A stretch of DNA of 64,000 nt, taken from contig JAUTXW010000143.1 of NCBI GenBank assembly GCA_030620095.1, forward strand, positions 662,501 to 726,500, read 5' to 3'. Numbering within the stretch: position 1 is the stretch's first letter; the number at the start of each line of letters is the position of its first letter. Below, piece by piece: positions 46,481 to 59,407 of the stretch. A program made the translations under genes and the position numbers. The DNA is from Kuschelorhynchus macadamiae. Lineage: Eukaryota > Arthropoda > Insecta > Coleoptera > Curculionidae. The notes under the pieces were generated by a model. The model did no database searches and was not told the DNA's origin. It saw nothing but the letters and a program-made list of their open reading frames with translations.

Positions 46481-47994
46481 ATAATTAAGTTAAAGGATAC
46501 GAATTATGTAAACATACAGGATGTATGTTTTATAATACAATATATTTATAAAAAACACAACTTAGGATTATGACAGGTCTTACGTCACTGGATTCTTCGC
46601 AAAAAAGGTAGAAGTGCCAGTTTTTAATGTTTCATAAATAAAACGGTAACCCAGATTCTAAAGAGATGCAATATTTTCAATGTCGCCCTTTGTTGTTTGT
46701 TTGTTTACTAATAAGTCAGATACGCCATAATATCAACGGAAACTGGACGCCATGTTCCTGACCTTTTTTAATTATAATTTTAAAACTTAAAAGTAGCACA
46801 CGTTCGCGAAAATCGCAACCCTAATGTATCAACGAAAACTGGACAGCCTGTATCCTTTTGAAATTTAATAAATTTGAAGTTTTGAGTCGGATAATACCAA
46901 AACACCACCGTTTTGAGCTAGCAAGCTGCCTCTAAATAAAGTCAGAAATATAACAAGTAGTACTAGTACTAGTATTTTGCCTGAATTAGTGGATATTAAA
47001 CTCATAGCATCATTCCCGAAGTGCAATTTATTTGAGTTTTAAATGTCATCATGAATATAAACAAAATCAGCATTGTCTTGTCTTGTCTGCAAATCGTATA
47101 ACAAAAAAGTGATTTAATCTAGAAACTGACAATAAAGAATTAGAAGGAGTTTTCATAATCGCACAAATTCGCTGAAAACACATCTCCGGTGCTAAATTGA
47201 CGCCGGATAATCCGGAAAGAAGAAACTCTCCATCCTTTCCTGGTCTTTTAATTCATTTATATCTCGATCCCGATTTAAATGAAAATAAATTCGCTCGACA
47301 TTTTTATTCAGTCCTATTCTAATTTCCTAGTTAAATTTAGAGTCAAAAGTTCATTTGGTATAAGTGCCGACGCTAGTGAAATGGGAAAATTCTCTTGAAT
47401 GAGATAATTAAAAACGGTGTTTGACGGAAAACGCTCATCGTGTGGGTATTATTGGTCTAGAAAAAAACCGAAAATTAAAATGGTATGTATTTTTATAAGG
47501 TCTTCGTATAATCTCTAATTTTATAAAAGCTTATTGTAATCTATATGCTAAATATTGTTGAACATTAGCTATTTTAATTTTTTAATTAAAAATCTAAATG
47601 AAATTTCCGAGGAAATATCCACTCTGCCTTTAATAAACTAAATAAAAGTTCTCGAAAAATGGCGAGATTGTAATTTTAATGATTTATGCTTAGTTCATTT
47701 TAATTTGTAATATGTTATTAAAGTATTTCATTACGCCAAGAGATAGTTCTGAAGGTTCTGCATGAGCTGGAGCACAACGAAGAAGTTAAAGGACAACGTA
47801 ATAAACTATGGATCCATAAGCAAAATCAATCAATCAATTCGTTTCACTTCAAGGATTTAACTCTAGGTCATTTATAAGAACATTTGGCACAAATGTAACG
47901 TAAGAATTAAAGATAAAGTAACATTTCTGTGCTATCGGACACGTTATTCGCCCTATATCTTGAAAACAATGCGTTTTTGGGACCTATGTTAATG

Positions 47995-48041
<47 letters not shown>

Positions 48042-49130
48042 CTTATGTTTGGCTTTCCCCTTTCATTTTATATGAAATTTGAGCAATGGTTAACACTCCA
48101 GTGTAATTTTATCATTCCGTTTTTCCTGTTTTTATCCTTTCGAAATGACACCAGTGCACGTTATTTTTGAATATTGTAAAAAAAATCAATACAAGGAAAA
48201 GAACTTGTTCGGAGATGAAATCCACTTTTACTTAGTTCTCACGTTAGATTTTTTTTGCAAAGCGATTTAAAAATTTTTATTTTTATAACCCACTTCCATA
48301 CTTGTGACCCGTTATAGAAGGATTACAATCGTCTGGTACTGTGTTAACATTTTCCTTAATCTTTCAAAATGTAGCACAGTTATATTTTCCAAAATTCAAA
48401 CTCGAATAATCCAAACATATCATCTTTTGAACGTCCCTATGAAAGGCATTGAATGTGTTCGGGTTTTAGATCTTATTCGACTCTAAACTTGTCGATCTAT
48501 ATGTTGATTCTGTCGTTAACTCTATCTCCAAAATGTCAGGTCATATTATAAGAAAATGCAATCCCTTTAATGATGCCAAACCAATTATTTGTTTATATAA
48601 TTCTTACGTTCTAAGAAAACTTATTTTTGTCTCCATTATATGCAGTCCTAAACTGGAATCTATTTCACATAAAATTTTGATAGAATGATGGTAAATATTA
48701 TTATATACAAAGTGCCATCTATATATATATATATATTTATAGAGAATAAATAAAACAAATTGTCAAAACCTAAAATGATTCTTAGAATTGAATTTTGTTT
48801 TCCCAAAATTCTGAAGGCAATATGAAACTCGACGTTTTTACCCCTTCACCCCCAGTCTTCCTCCGGCATACACTTATCTTATCGTCACAAAAATAAAGTT
48901 GTTTACTATTTTCAACATCCACTAGGTTTATATAACCTTACAAAAAACAGATTCCCCTCCCTAGATCGGGAGATATACTTCAAGGTATGCAAATTACTTT
49001 CAAAAGGTTCAAACTGGTGCTATTCCACTATTTTAAGTATTTTAATTAGCTTACTATGCATGGGACCATCCTGACATCTTAAATACTTCCTAAAAATTTC
49101 ATCCAAGTTGGTCAAGCCATCACGGAGAAA
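46481..49130. other. Intronic stretch with short AT microsatellites
   Basis: Contains (AT)n tracts at about 47999-48039 and 48720-48737. No gene or recognisable element otherwise. Confidence 0.45.
47999..48039. repeat. (AT)n microsatellite
   Basis: Perfect alternating AT of about 40 bp in the nAChR intron. Confidence 0.95.
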
Positions 49131-49134
49131 TCGC

Positions 49135-50244
49135 TGTATATACGGGGGTCCCAATTTCGAGGCGTGTCATTGGGATCTCGGAAACTATAGGAGATACAAG
49201 GTGGGTTAAATTAGGACAAAGTTGCGCAATTTCATGGCAATAAAAATGCCGCCTTAAAAGTTTGAAAATTACATTACATCCGAAGATATTAAAAAAAACA
49301 AATACCCGCGATTCGGTTTTTATTTTTTTCTGACTCTATTTGAAGTGATGTGACAAAATAAATTCCACATTCTCATTGTTACTTTTTCTGCTTTTCAAGA
49401 TGACGCTGCTAGATCTTCGATCCGACGTTTCGTATCTTCGCAACCATGTTCTACAATAGCAATATTTGACCGAAAATATCGAAGAACTCAGTTAAAATTT
49501 AGTGAGAGAAATGGCAGGAGTAACATTTTTCTTTACTTGCATCCAATGCGCAATCCCTTACAAAATGAAGATGATTAGAAATGTATTGAAAAACGGTTTT
49601 TAATTTGTGATCGTTGTCGTTGGTGCAAAATACTTTTGAAGATTTTGGTGATTTTTTAAATAAAGTAATGTATTTGAAGTGCATTTTTTCTTTTAAATTT
49701 GTAAAATTTTTGTACACAAAATTTTTAGTTTTGAATATATCCCAGACAAAATCAAGAAAAAACAAATATTTGGGAATTAATTGGAATTGTAAATTTTAAC
49801 AAAATGATTTTTTTAATTTTACTTAATATATAGATTTGATATACAAGAAATAACGGATGCCTTATCGAACGAACATTAGACATTTTCATGGCAATTTTTT
49901 CATCTCTACAAGATGACCTCATCAGGTTTTTGATCGGACGTTTCGTTCCATCGTCATCATCAGCAACAAACACTGATGATGGATTTTCGGCTCGAAACGT
50001 CGCAGGTGTTGTGTGGTGTCATTGAATTCAGAATTTAAATTATAGTTAATTAAATTGTAATTAAATTAATTGTATTTAAAAATACAAAGTTGATGATGGT
50101 TGCGAAACGTCGAATTTTCACATTTTTAAAGCGGCATTTTGATTGGGATGAAATAGCGCAACTTGCCCTAATTTAACCGACTTTGTATCTCTTATAGTTT
50201 CCGAGATCCCAACGATACGCCTCGAATTTGGGACACCCTGTACA
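49135..50244. mobile_element. 1.1 kb element with about 120-bp inverted terminal repeats and ribozyme-like motifs
   Basis: The left arm 49135-49258 and the reverse complement of the right arm 50128-50244 match at about 85 percent: 'TTCGAGGCGTGTCATTGGGA' versus 'TTCGAGGCGTATCGTTGGGA', then 'TCTCGGAAACTATAGGAGAT' versus 'TCTCGGAAACTATAAGAGAT'. The arms end in TGTA...GGGTGTCCC-type sequence. Inside are four CGAAACGTC motifs (49424-49432 and 49937-49945 minus; 49993-50001 and 50103-50111 plus), two of them preceded by exact CTGATGA. No intact transposase or RT is visible. Short minus-strand frames of up to 88 codons are unrecognised. It could be a non-autonomous Penelope- or retrozyme-like unit, or a DNA transposon carrying such sequence. 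Confidence 0.7.
49936..50001. ncRNA. Pair of divergent hammerhead-like cores
   Basis: On the minus strand (49963 to 49936) the order is CTGATGA, a 9-nt insert, GAACGAAACGTC. On the plus strand (49973 to 50001) it is CTGATGA, TGGATTTTCGGCT, CGAAACGTC. Both have the exact CUGAUGA box and GAAA followed by CGUC. The pairing of stem II is imperfect in both, so the activity of either is uncertain. Confidence 0.4.
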
Positions 50245-50356
50245 TTAAAAAATATAAAAATACATAGGGTCGAATTGAGAACCTCCTCTTTTTTGAGATC
50301 GGTTAACATTTTGAATTACCTTATTGATTTTAATATTTTAAAGTATATATACGAAC

Positions 50357-50618
50357 CTTTGTTGAGTCTTCAACCATCTTTGTATGTTCCGCTATAAACC
50401 GTACGCAAAAGCAAGTTTTATGTACTTCGAGCGGACATCGAGAATGACTAAAGGCTGGATTTTTGAGCAGTAAAGGGCTCTTTAGTCCCCCCGGACCTCC
50501 ATCGGTACCGTTACCATTATCTATAGAATCCGTTATATCCTCTGAACCGGTAGCAGGAGTTGACGCCATTGGCCCGTGTATTTGGCAGGTACTTCCAAAA
50601 GGACCCCCGTCTGCTAAA
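50357..50618 (-). CDS. nAChR alpha-type subunit, TM3-TM4 intracellular loop exon
   Basis: A 262-nt exon lies between the acceptor TTTCCCTTTCAG and the donor ACAAAG|GTTCGT. It encodes 87 full codons after one leading base: LADGGPFGSTCQIHGP near the start, then 'SIDNGNGTDGGPGGLKSPLL', 'KNPAFSHSRCPLEVHKTCF' and 'CVRFIAEHTKMVEDSTK'. SPLLLKNPAFSH.RCP.EVHK.CFCVRFIAEHTK is the conserved membrane-proximal end of the large cytoplasmic loop of insect nAChR alpha subunits, the region involved in trafficking and gating. Its last codon joins in phase to VKEDWKYV of the TM4 exon 21,551 bp downstream. Exons for TM1-TM3 and the ligand-binding domain were not found to the right in this window. Confidence 0.93.
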
Positions 50619-53040
50619 CTGAAAGGGAAAAAAACGAGTAATTAATTAGTTTCTTATAAATGATTTTACCGAAAATTACACTCTAAACGTAAACTGGAAG
50701 AGAAAATGATTTTTATATTATTTTATTTTGTTACTGTGATGATATAACGAGTTTTAATTTGAGCCTTAAAAAGATAAAAAATACTAAATATAATTCCAGA
50801 TCCCAAAGGACAGATCATTTCCTTGAGTTTTTCGATATAATATTAGAAAGATACAATTATAGAAGTTAAATATAAAGGGTGCTTATTTGAAAACTCCAAT
50901 TTATCGTATCTAAAAAAATAGCCAAAATAGGTACAATGTTAACTAGTGTGGACACGGGACCCATATTTTACAAGAAGATTTAAATACACTCTTTTAAAAC
51001 CCTTAAAAATGTTAAACGGGAAGGCGGGTCAAGTGAAATTTCGTTTGAATTGTTTTTAGTTTTTATATAATTTGATAATAAAATGTAGGACTGTTGAAAA
51101 CCTCTCAAACCAGGTGTCACTACTTGAGCCCTTTCCCGGTTGACATTTTTAATTAGAAGGGACAGAAGGTTGTTGGCTTATGATAAAAATATAGCCTAGT
51201 GTATTTTTTAGCATGTCTGCCTTTTTATAATTTTGGCGTGATTATTAAATTCGAATGTTTAAGATTTTTTACTGACCTTTTATAATCATTTATGCCTAAA
51301 ATATTTGACTGACTTAAACAAAATTACCCAAATGCATATACTTTTCGTAATTTGACGCCCAGGGTTGTCACTAAGAGAGGCAGCCCCCCCTAGTATCTTG
51401 AGTATGGTTGCGTTGGCTAAAATGTGGTTGCATTAGCTATTAGTTGGCAAATTACGAGACACGCTCACAAACAACCACAACTATTATAAAAATGCGTGGC
51501 ATTTGTTTTTTGATCGTTTTGATAGTTGACTATTGTAACAAACACAAAAGCCTGGGCGTTTTTTTAATTCAGTTGGTTTTTTCTTCTGCCTCCACCCAGC
51601 AACTAAACTAAATGGTTTATGGTTTTATCTCAAATTTATAAAACTAGAAATAAACACCGGGTAGTTTTCATATACAAAATGAACAATCGTAATAACTATA
51701 TTTAATTTATTGATATTTACTTTTTGAGAACTGTATGAAACTGTACTAGCTTTTGGAAAACTCTTTTGTTGCACAGAAAAATGTCGAATATGAATAAAAT
51801 TATACTTTAAAATATTTATACATTATTTTAATTTTAAGTTTAAGTACGGGAAAATTAATAGATTTATTGACATAAAGTTCTCTCTATTTTTGTAAGAAAT
51901 AATGTATTTTTATAAACTACAAATTAATTCATGGGTGAGCAAAGGGATAGTAAAATAACACACTGCTTTTATACTTTGAAAAGGAGTACTTTTTAATTAA
52001 ACCAATGTATAATAAATGCAATACTTTTCTGCAACTAAAAATCGTACAACTCGAATAATCTCTTTAATTATCAGCAATATATTGGTCATAAGACAAAATG
52101 ATCTTAATTCTGTTACAAACATAAGAATTAGATTATTACTTTACATTTAAAAAGTTTCCTGCCTTAACTGCTGTGTACCGACAATGAGAAGAGTCTCTAA
52201 AACTATCCGTTAAAAGATAATTAAGCTCCGGTTTTTTAACTCCGACCACAAACAGTAAACTGTTTCGTCATGCAGTAAATGGTATTTATTTGTCCTCATA
52301 TCCCCTAAACACTATAAAAATACACTAAGAGCTGTAAAAAAACTCGTGAAGGACGCTAATCGATAAACCTTAAACAATATGACTGACATAAGTGACATTC
52401 AATGACACTATCTTTTCAAATCGATCAGGATCATCTCGTTTAGGCAATCAATAGATGAAGAGTAATTTTAGTGGTGCATGGTGGTTGGTGAGGATCCGAT
52501 CTCTTGGTCACGGTTCATTGTTTTGATAGATATTTTTCCGTGTATTTATTTTTTGTTTACTTACTAAATCCCCGATAAATGAGTTCAGAATACGAAAAGA
52601 TTAGAATTTATCCGTAGTAAGTTTAAAAAATGCTTTAAATTCAGAATAAAGAACAATATTTCCGATTGTTTTTTACAAATTATTTAATGTCAGGCCATTA
52701 TCATCTACTAAAACATTTTTTTCCGTTTATTGCGATTTCGGTTTTTAATAGATTTAATGTTCGATTACTTTATTATTGACGAATAATGACATTATGTCAA
52801 AGTTAGTTAAATAAGAAATAACGCCCTACGACATTATTATGGAAAAGTAATGCCATAGGGCATTATAAATAATAATTAAATTATAAATAATAATTAACGC
52901 CCTCGGGAATTTAAAATAGTAATTTAAATTATTTTTATTAAAACCTTAGCTACGCTACTTGTTAAAGGAAAGATTTATAACAAGGAAAGTTCCGGGTAAA
53001 GCCAGTTTACAAATTTTTTTAAATTTACTTTTGTATTATT
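50619..53040. other. Presumed nAChR intron, no recognised feature
   Basis: The upstream intron of the loop exon. Around 50880-51020 the sequence (TGTGGACACGGGACCCATAT, AAATGTTAAACGGGAAGGCG) has the look of a dispersed repeat, but no second copy was found here. No further nAChR exon was recognised. Confidence 0.4.
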
Positions 53041-53041
<1 letters not shown>

Positions 53042-53118
<77 letters not shown>

Positions 53119-53120
53119 AT

Positions 53121-53208
<88 letters not shown>
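53042..53208. repeat. (AT)n microsatellite with short interruption
   Basis: About 165 bp of AT repeats, broken near 53110-53130 by CATGTATGTAT. It directly abuts the 3' end of Penelope-like element D. Confidence 0.95.
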
Positions 53209-53209
<1 letters not shown>

Positions 53210-53214
53210 GTAGA

Positions 53215-54320
53215 ATATAATTCTCTTTTTCTTAAACCTTAAATATGAATATTATGAAACTTGCTATTTCCTTGACGTTTCGCCCGTCTTAGTAGGCTTT
53301 TTCAAAAGGTCTTATTTATTATTTAAGTTTTTTTCCATTTTGAAATTATATGTTAAACCTAAAATGATTTTGAAATTTTACAAATTGTTAACATTAATAT
53401 AAAACTTACATTTAAAATATCGTATATTTTAGAATAAAAAGGAACAATACATTTTAAAATTTAAACGAAAATGGGATAGAAACAGGAACAGAAATTGGTA
53501 CATACCTCGAAAAACGTTTATTGTTTACTTCTCGTTTGCTAATCTGCTTGCCAACTAATTTGTTTAAAAATCAACACTTGAAGAATATATTTTTTCCCTT
53601 TTTTTTTAAGGCTTAGTCAAGGTAGAATCAGTAATTCGAGATAACGATTGAAATCTATTGTAAATTAATAAATATAGGTGATGGAGAAATTATTATATTT
53701 TGTTATACTGCATGTATTAAATTATGGTAAATTTGGCTTAGATTTTTTACGTCTTGCTTGTCATTAACAGCGGATTTTCCTTTTTTTATATGAAGCATTT
53801 CTTTTATAATAAATTTATGATATTTATTGTCAGTATCTAATATTTTGGTACTGGCGTAATCGAATTCATGTTTTTCTGTTTTTTCGTGTTTGTGTAAGGC
53901 TGTCGATGCATTTTTTGTATACTTGTGTTCTTCAACCTATTCTCCAATAGTTGAGTAGTCATGCCTATATATTTTGCTGGACAGTTTAAACAGGGTACTG
54001 AGTAGATTAGATTAGATTTTTTATTTTTTGGTACTTTACTTTTTATTATAGTAAACAAAGAACCAATTAAGTTGTGTGCTTTGTGACATGCAATTATATT
54101 ATGTTTTCTTAAAATGTTCTTTATTTTTTCTGATAACTGATTTGTGTAAGATATTGCTACATATTTTTTTTTAGTGTTATCTTGTTTTAATTAATTAGTT
54201 TGCTTATAATGTTTGTGGGTTCTTTGTTTAGTTAATTTTTTGATAAACCTTCCAGGAAAATGATTAGATTTTAAGATATTTCTTACTTTTTGGAGAGTTT
54301 CGGGGCGATATTCAGGAGAC
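53215..54320 (-). mobile_element. Penelope-like element D, 5'-truncated
   Basis: On the minus strand from about 54310 the frame reads 'SPEYRPETLQKVRNILKSNH' and 'FPGRFIKKL', then 'SYTNQLSEKIKNILRKHNII' (RT thumb/linker). It continues with the GIY-YIG endonuclease 'IYSVPCLNCPAKYIGMTTQL' and 'LENRLK' near 54010-53935. After one frameshift come 'HEKTEKHEFDYASTKIL' and 'KYHKFIIKEMLHIKKGKSAV'. This is the least decayed PLE 3' half in the window. The tail at 53303-53274 folds as AAAGCC-loop-GGGCGAAACGTC. RT catalytic motifs lie beyond the truncation and are absent, so it cannot transpose on its own. Confidence 0.8.
53274..53303 (-). ncRNA. Hammerhead-like hairpin in the tail of PLE D
   Basis: GAAAAAGCC, loop, GGGCGAAACGTC on the minus strand. 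GCC pairs with GGC immediately before GAAA. The CUGAUGA box is degenerate (TTGAAAA), as in PLE A, so catalytic activity is unlikely. Confidence 0.35.
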
Positions 54321-56990
54321 GTGATAATGTCATTATGTCAAAGTCAGTTAACGCCCTAAGACGTTATTATAAAAAATAACGCCTTAGTATATTAAAAATA
54401 ATAATTAGCTTTATTATTATTAAAACTAGATTTTTCCAAAAAAAAATTACTTACTCGGACATTAAACGTCACCAGATTATTATAAGGGATAATGTTTTCG
54501 GTCGACGTATATCTCTCGGGCCAGAGGCTCTCGGGAAACACTGTATTGATCTCAAGCGTTATTACCCTAATAATACCCTTGGTATCTTAATAACTATAAT
54601 AACGTAATAACAATACGACCCTTTCTGGAAAAAGTTCTGCAATGCTGCAGAGTAAAGGCACAAAGTGGAATCACAGAAACAACTGTTGACTTCGGACTTT
54701 CGGTGGGAGCAATAATGTTATTATATTTTCTCTACTTCATATTCTACTACTTTGTGACACTGATTTGGGCGAGGTAAATACGTTTTATCTCTTCAGGGAG
54801 GGAATTAAATGATTGCTTCCCTGCTTCCCTAGGGATGTAGTAAATTGTTTAAAATTGAGGTAAAAAATCGATTGACAAAATTTGACACTGGCAAAGTGAT
54901 TCTTTAAATCTGTCTCTTGACCAGTCTCGGAGTTTTTGCCAGCCCTCGCTATCTGTTATCTACCTCCCTTATTGTGTAGATAACTATTATATCACGTTAC
55001 ATAGCATTATTCTTACGAGGTAAGGAAAACTCAAATATATCTATATTTGTTCTTTTGTAAAATTAATATTTAATTACATAATTAAACGCTTTCAATATTT
55101 TCTATATTCGTTAAAATCAACGCGTAAGTCTATGTAAATGGTTAGAATTCCGTATATTTTGTGCGGAATTTTTTTTTTTTTTCATAAATCCCATATCTTA
55201 ACTTGGGGTAACTAAACCGGACTTAGAACAATTCAGGCCCTAAATCTTCACGACATAATTAAATATAAAAAAAGCGATTATTATAATATAAATAAAGGGT
55301 AAATAAGGGATTAAATTAGTTTACTGCAACAAATTGAAAACAAAATCAGTACTAATATTTACCAATAATATTATCACTAAATATAAAAAAAACAAGGAAA
55401 GCAAATTTTAGAAACGCAACGATGGACACAATTCTTAGAAGCAAAACGTAATTGAAGTTTCTAAACCACAAAAGCCACTCCATCATAGCAGAATAAGATG
55501 AAAAACTAAGGGATCTTTATCCGGATTTTAAGAAAATATTTTTTTGATATAGTGACATATACGGGCACTCTCTAGGTTCGTAAAATAATCTTAAACGAAG
55601 CGATATTCTTTGGAAAGCTTTTATTAACTGGGATTCGTTACTTTTGATTTGCATGGATTCTTATTTAAATAAGGCAGTCTCTGGAAGTAATCCAGCTAAA
55701 TTTGTTTGTGAAAGGAAATTTATTTTCACTGTAAACATTTTTAATACGACGTATAATTTACTCTTATGTTTAAAACCCATGTAAAGAGAGACATTAATAC
55801 TAATTTCTCGTTGACAGTTCATTCTCCAAAGTAAGTTTAGATTACAATAAGGGTTGTTTATGGAACAAGTGGGATCAAAATGATATTACCAAATATGTAA
55901 TAACTTTTAAATATACAAATGCGGTAGTAATGCAGCCAAGTTAATTATTATCCGTAGTAATAAAACAAGTACAATGAAAATTATTTGATTAATCAGGGTA
56001 GAATGTTTAGTCGGTTTTTGCTCATTGGCCAAGAGCTGGAGCATTACTTTTTAATTTGACAATGTAATTTAAGAAATGTATAGAAAAAATATACAATTTT
56101 GTTGATTGTAGCTAAAAATTGCTAGTCTGACGAAAGAGTTTAAAAATATTAAGCATTAAAGAAAAATATCTTCTAAATTACATTTTTGATAAACTTAGAC
56201 CCGATTTCAAGAAAATTGTAAAAAACGTACATTTTGCTAAACCACTTCTAAAAGTATCGAAAACACGTAGGAGACCAAAAGAATACAAATCAAGATAAAA
56301 AGTTCTACAGTGTCAAACGGGTTGCAACCCGGAAAAAAGAGCACCCTGTAGATTTTTCCAAAACATATTTAGTCGCTTAGTGTACCCGATTTGAACGTGG
56401 AATATCTAAAACTAAATAAATATTAACCTTTTAACTCCTAGTATTTTGAACACAAAACGCTTGCTGACCACTGTTTATATAAACTTTTTTTCTTATTTAT
56501 ATGAGATGTATCTGCTCCTGGGCAAGAATTACACAACACAACCTTACAATTTTTTTACTGTTGTTACGCACAATTAACAAAGTTAGCAAAACAGTTTCGA
56601 ACCATCTCAAGCTTTACGCTAGAAATAGAATGGAACTCTCGTAAACGTTTAACGTTTAAAAATTAACAAACAAAAACGAAACTTGAAAAGGAGGAACATA
56701 TTTGTGGTACAATTAGGGATGATAATTTTGACGTTGTAACTAAATATAACCCTTTATAACCTACATTTCAAAAAAGTATCTAACAAAATGCCAAAAAATA
56801 CTTAAAGAAAAATTAAGTTTGACGTTAATCGCCGTAAACGATTGACGTAATTTTAATTGTGTTCCGCGTTTAAGATGTAAGTATATTAAGTTAGTTAAAG
56901 TTCTAAAAACCTCAATAATCCTAATATGAAGAAGATTTTTTTCATTAAAAATCTTTCATTTTCAAATTTGAAATTTTTTAAATACCCTAT
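54321..56990. other. No recognised feature
   Basis: AT-rich DNA with no gene or element that I can support. No nAChR exon was found on the minus strand. Confidence 0.4.
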
Positions 56991-56992
56991 GT

Positions 56993-57288
<296 letters not shown>

Positions 57289-57289
57289 G

Positions 57290-58435
57290 GATCAAGATTT
57301 TGCTTTATGCACTTGAGGTGGCCAGCAATTAAAAGAGGAGGGCATTGCATAAACATACGTGTTTTTCAAAAAGAACGACAAAGGTTCATTTGACATAAAA
57401 TTTATATCTTGGCCGATTTGAATAAACTTTTCGTATACAAATAGTTTGTTTCGTGTAGAATCAGCAGTAGGGAATGCTTTTCTTACAATATTAATGCAAA
57501 CAATTAAAACAAGGTGTATTTTTTTATAAACGGTTTTTTTCGTTATAACAGATTGATGTTTTGAGGCCTAAGCCCATATCTCGGAACGTTTTTGGCAGTT
57601 TTTTGTTTACTACTTTGTAACAAAAATGGCATAATTTTGTATGTAACATACAAATTGATGACACCTATGGCCCATTTTAAGAAAATATACAGAGTGTGCC
57701 AAAATGTGGCTCTAAAGTACACCACATAGATCGAAAACATCGACGTAAGGAGGAGGTATGTCAAAAGCAGGCCGTTTCCATGGATATACAGAGTTGTAGC
57801 CAATCGCGAAAGATCATTGCACCGTTTCCATAGTTACTCACATTCTTTTCATAGACTCAGATTCGTGTGACAAACTTTAAGTGAAGTCATAATTCTGTAA
57901 GAGTGTAAAACTATCAAACATTTGATTAATATCTTCAGAGGTTTTACTTCGAAATACATATAGATGTTATTATAAGGTACAGTGTTTCAAATAGGATTTT
58001 TAAAATAAATTGACCTTAGTAAAATTTGAGTTAGCTGAAAGTTTATGCTTAAAAAATAATGCAAAATGGCAATAAAAAAATTAGACATGTGATTTATCTT
58101 ACCCATCAATTTGACTTTTTTTAAATGGCAGAAAATTTTATTTTAATTATTTATTTATTCAAAAATAAAAAAAAATAGTTTTTAGATATATATCAAATTT
58201 CAATACTAACAGTTTACGTAAAATTTACTTCACCTACCCGAATGTAAGCAAACTCAAATTAAATTATCACTGCACTTTTCAAAATAAATCGTTTATATTG
58301 TCTACAATAAAATGACATTTAAAATAAAAAAATTGTTAAGAAAATGCATCAGGCGATACATTTTTAAAAAATAAATAGTTCATACCGGCTCGTGCAACAT
58401 AATCTCTCTGATTACATAAAAGGGATATAATTATA
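57290..58435. other. No recognised feature
   Basis: AT-rich. A motif ATACAGAGTGTGCCAAAATG near 57688 resembles generic transposon ends but has no partner that I can find. Confidence 0.35.
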
Positions 58436-58439
58436 GAAT

Positions 58440-58640
58440 TAAATTACACCAAGGAAATTTCGTACGAAACTTTTACTATATGTCTTACAGTTCTGAAATA
58501 ATGCAGCATACATAGGGTAGCCTGTATAGTGTACCATTACAGTTTTAGCCTGGTTGAGGATTACACATAGTTTAACCGAATATGGTTTAAATTTTGACCA
58601 TTCAGAAACGCGTTTAATTGACATTCTGATTTTAAAATTT
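58440..58640 (-). pseudogene. Possible non-LTR RT fragment
   Basis: The minus-strand frame MSIKRVSEWSKFKPYSVKLC, with 'FVRNFLGVI' at its end, loosely resembles the region after the RT catalytic box ('I..VS.W....GF..S..KT…FLGVI') of non-LTR elements. No neighbouring motif supports it. Confidence 0.25.
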
Positions 58641-59155
58641 TGTCCAATATGTCCAATTATATTACTGCTTTCATGAAACCATAAATGTAAAAAGTTATAA
58701 GCTTCAATAATGTTTAAAAATCTTCCCCAAGTTATGTAAATTATAAATCAACCAGATCTAATTTATTTATACCGAAACGGGTCGCAAGTCCGAACAGAAT
58801 TATTGAGAATTCTCCAGAGGAATTCTCCTTCTCGAGAGTTGGAAACTTTCGACATGGAATTACTTTACAAATTAACAACCTTTTTTCTCTAGGGGCTTAC
58901 TACAGATTCAGACATTTATACATAAATGTTAATAATAATGACTTAGGTCGTTTATTGAAACTTACTTACTTACTTAACGGCTTTTATTTAAATAATTTTT
59001 TACAATGGTGTGGTATAGTACAAGATGATGAATAGATGTAAATGGCGAAGTTTAGCCTAAGGCTACTCTTACACTTAACCATGTTACTAGTAAAAATTAT
59101 TAATAGTAACTTACCTAAAATAACAAAATTATCTATAATATTAAAAAATAACAAT

Positions 59156-59295
59156 ATAAATAATGTAAAATAAATTATATTATATTATATTATATATGTA
59201 TATATATACATATACATACATACACACATACATATATATACATATATACATACATACACAAATACATATATACATACATACACACACATACACAG
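59156..59295. repeat. TATA/CATA microsatellite in the retrotransposon 3' UTR
   Basis: A TATTA-rich run followed by irregular (ATAC/ACAT)n repeats. It lies between the ORF2 stop and the (TAAG)n tail, so it is internal to the element. Confidence 0.85.
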
Positions 59296-59407
59296 AATTT
59301 CAAATAGTAATGTTAGTTTAATGAAAAATTAATATCAGATAAACAAACAAATGACCGGGTCGCATGATAGACAATAAGATAACTGGAGAAATGAAAAAAA
59401 AAAAAAA

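Noticed and set aside
59156..59295. Irregular CATA/TATG repeats as a candidate CRISPR or satellite array
   Set aside because: The units are only 2-4 bp and lie inside the 3' UTR of the retrotransposon. It is a microsatellite.
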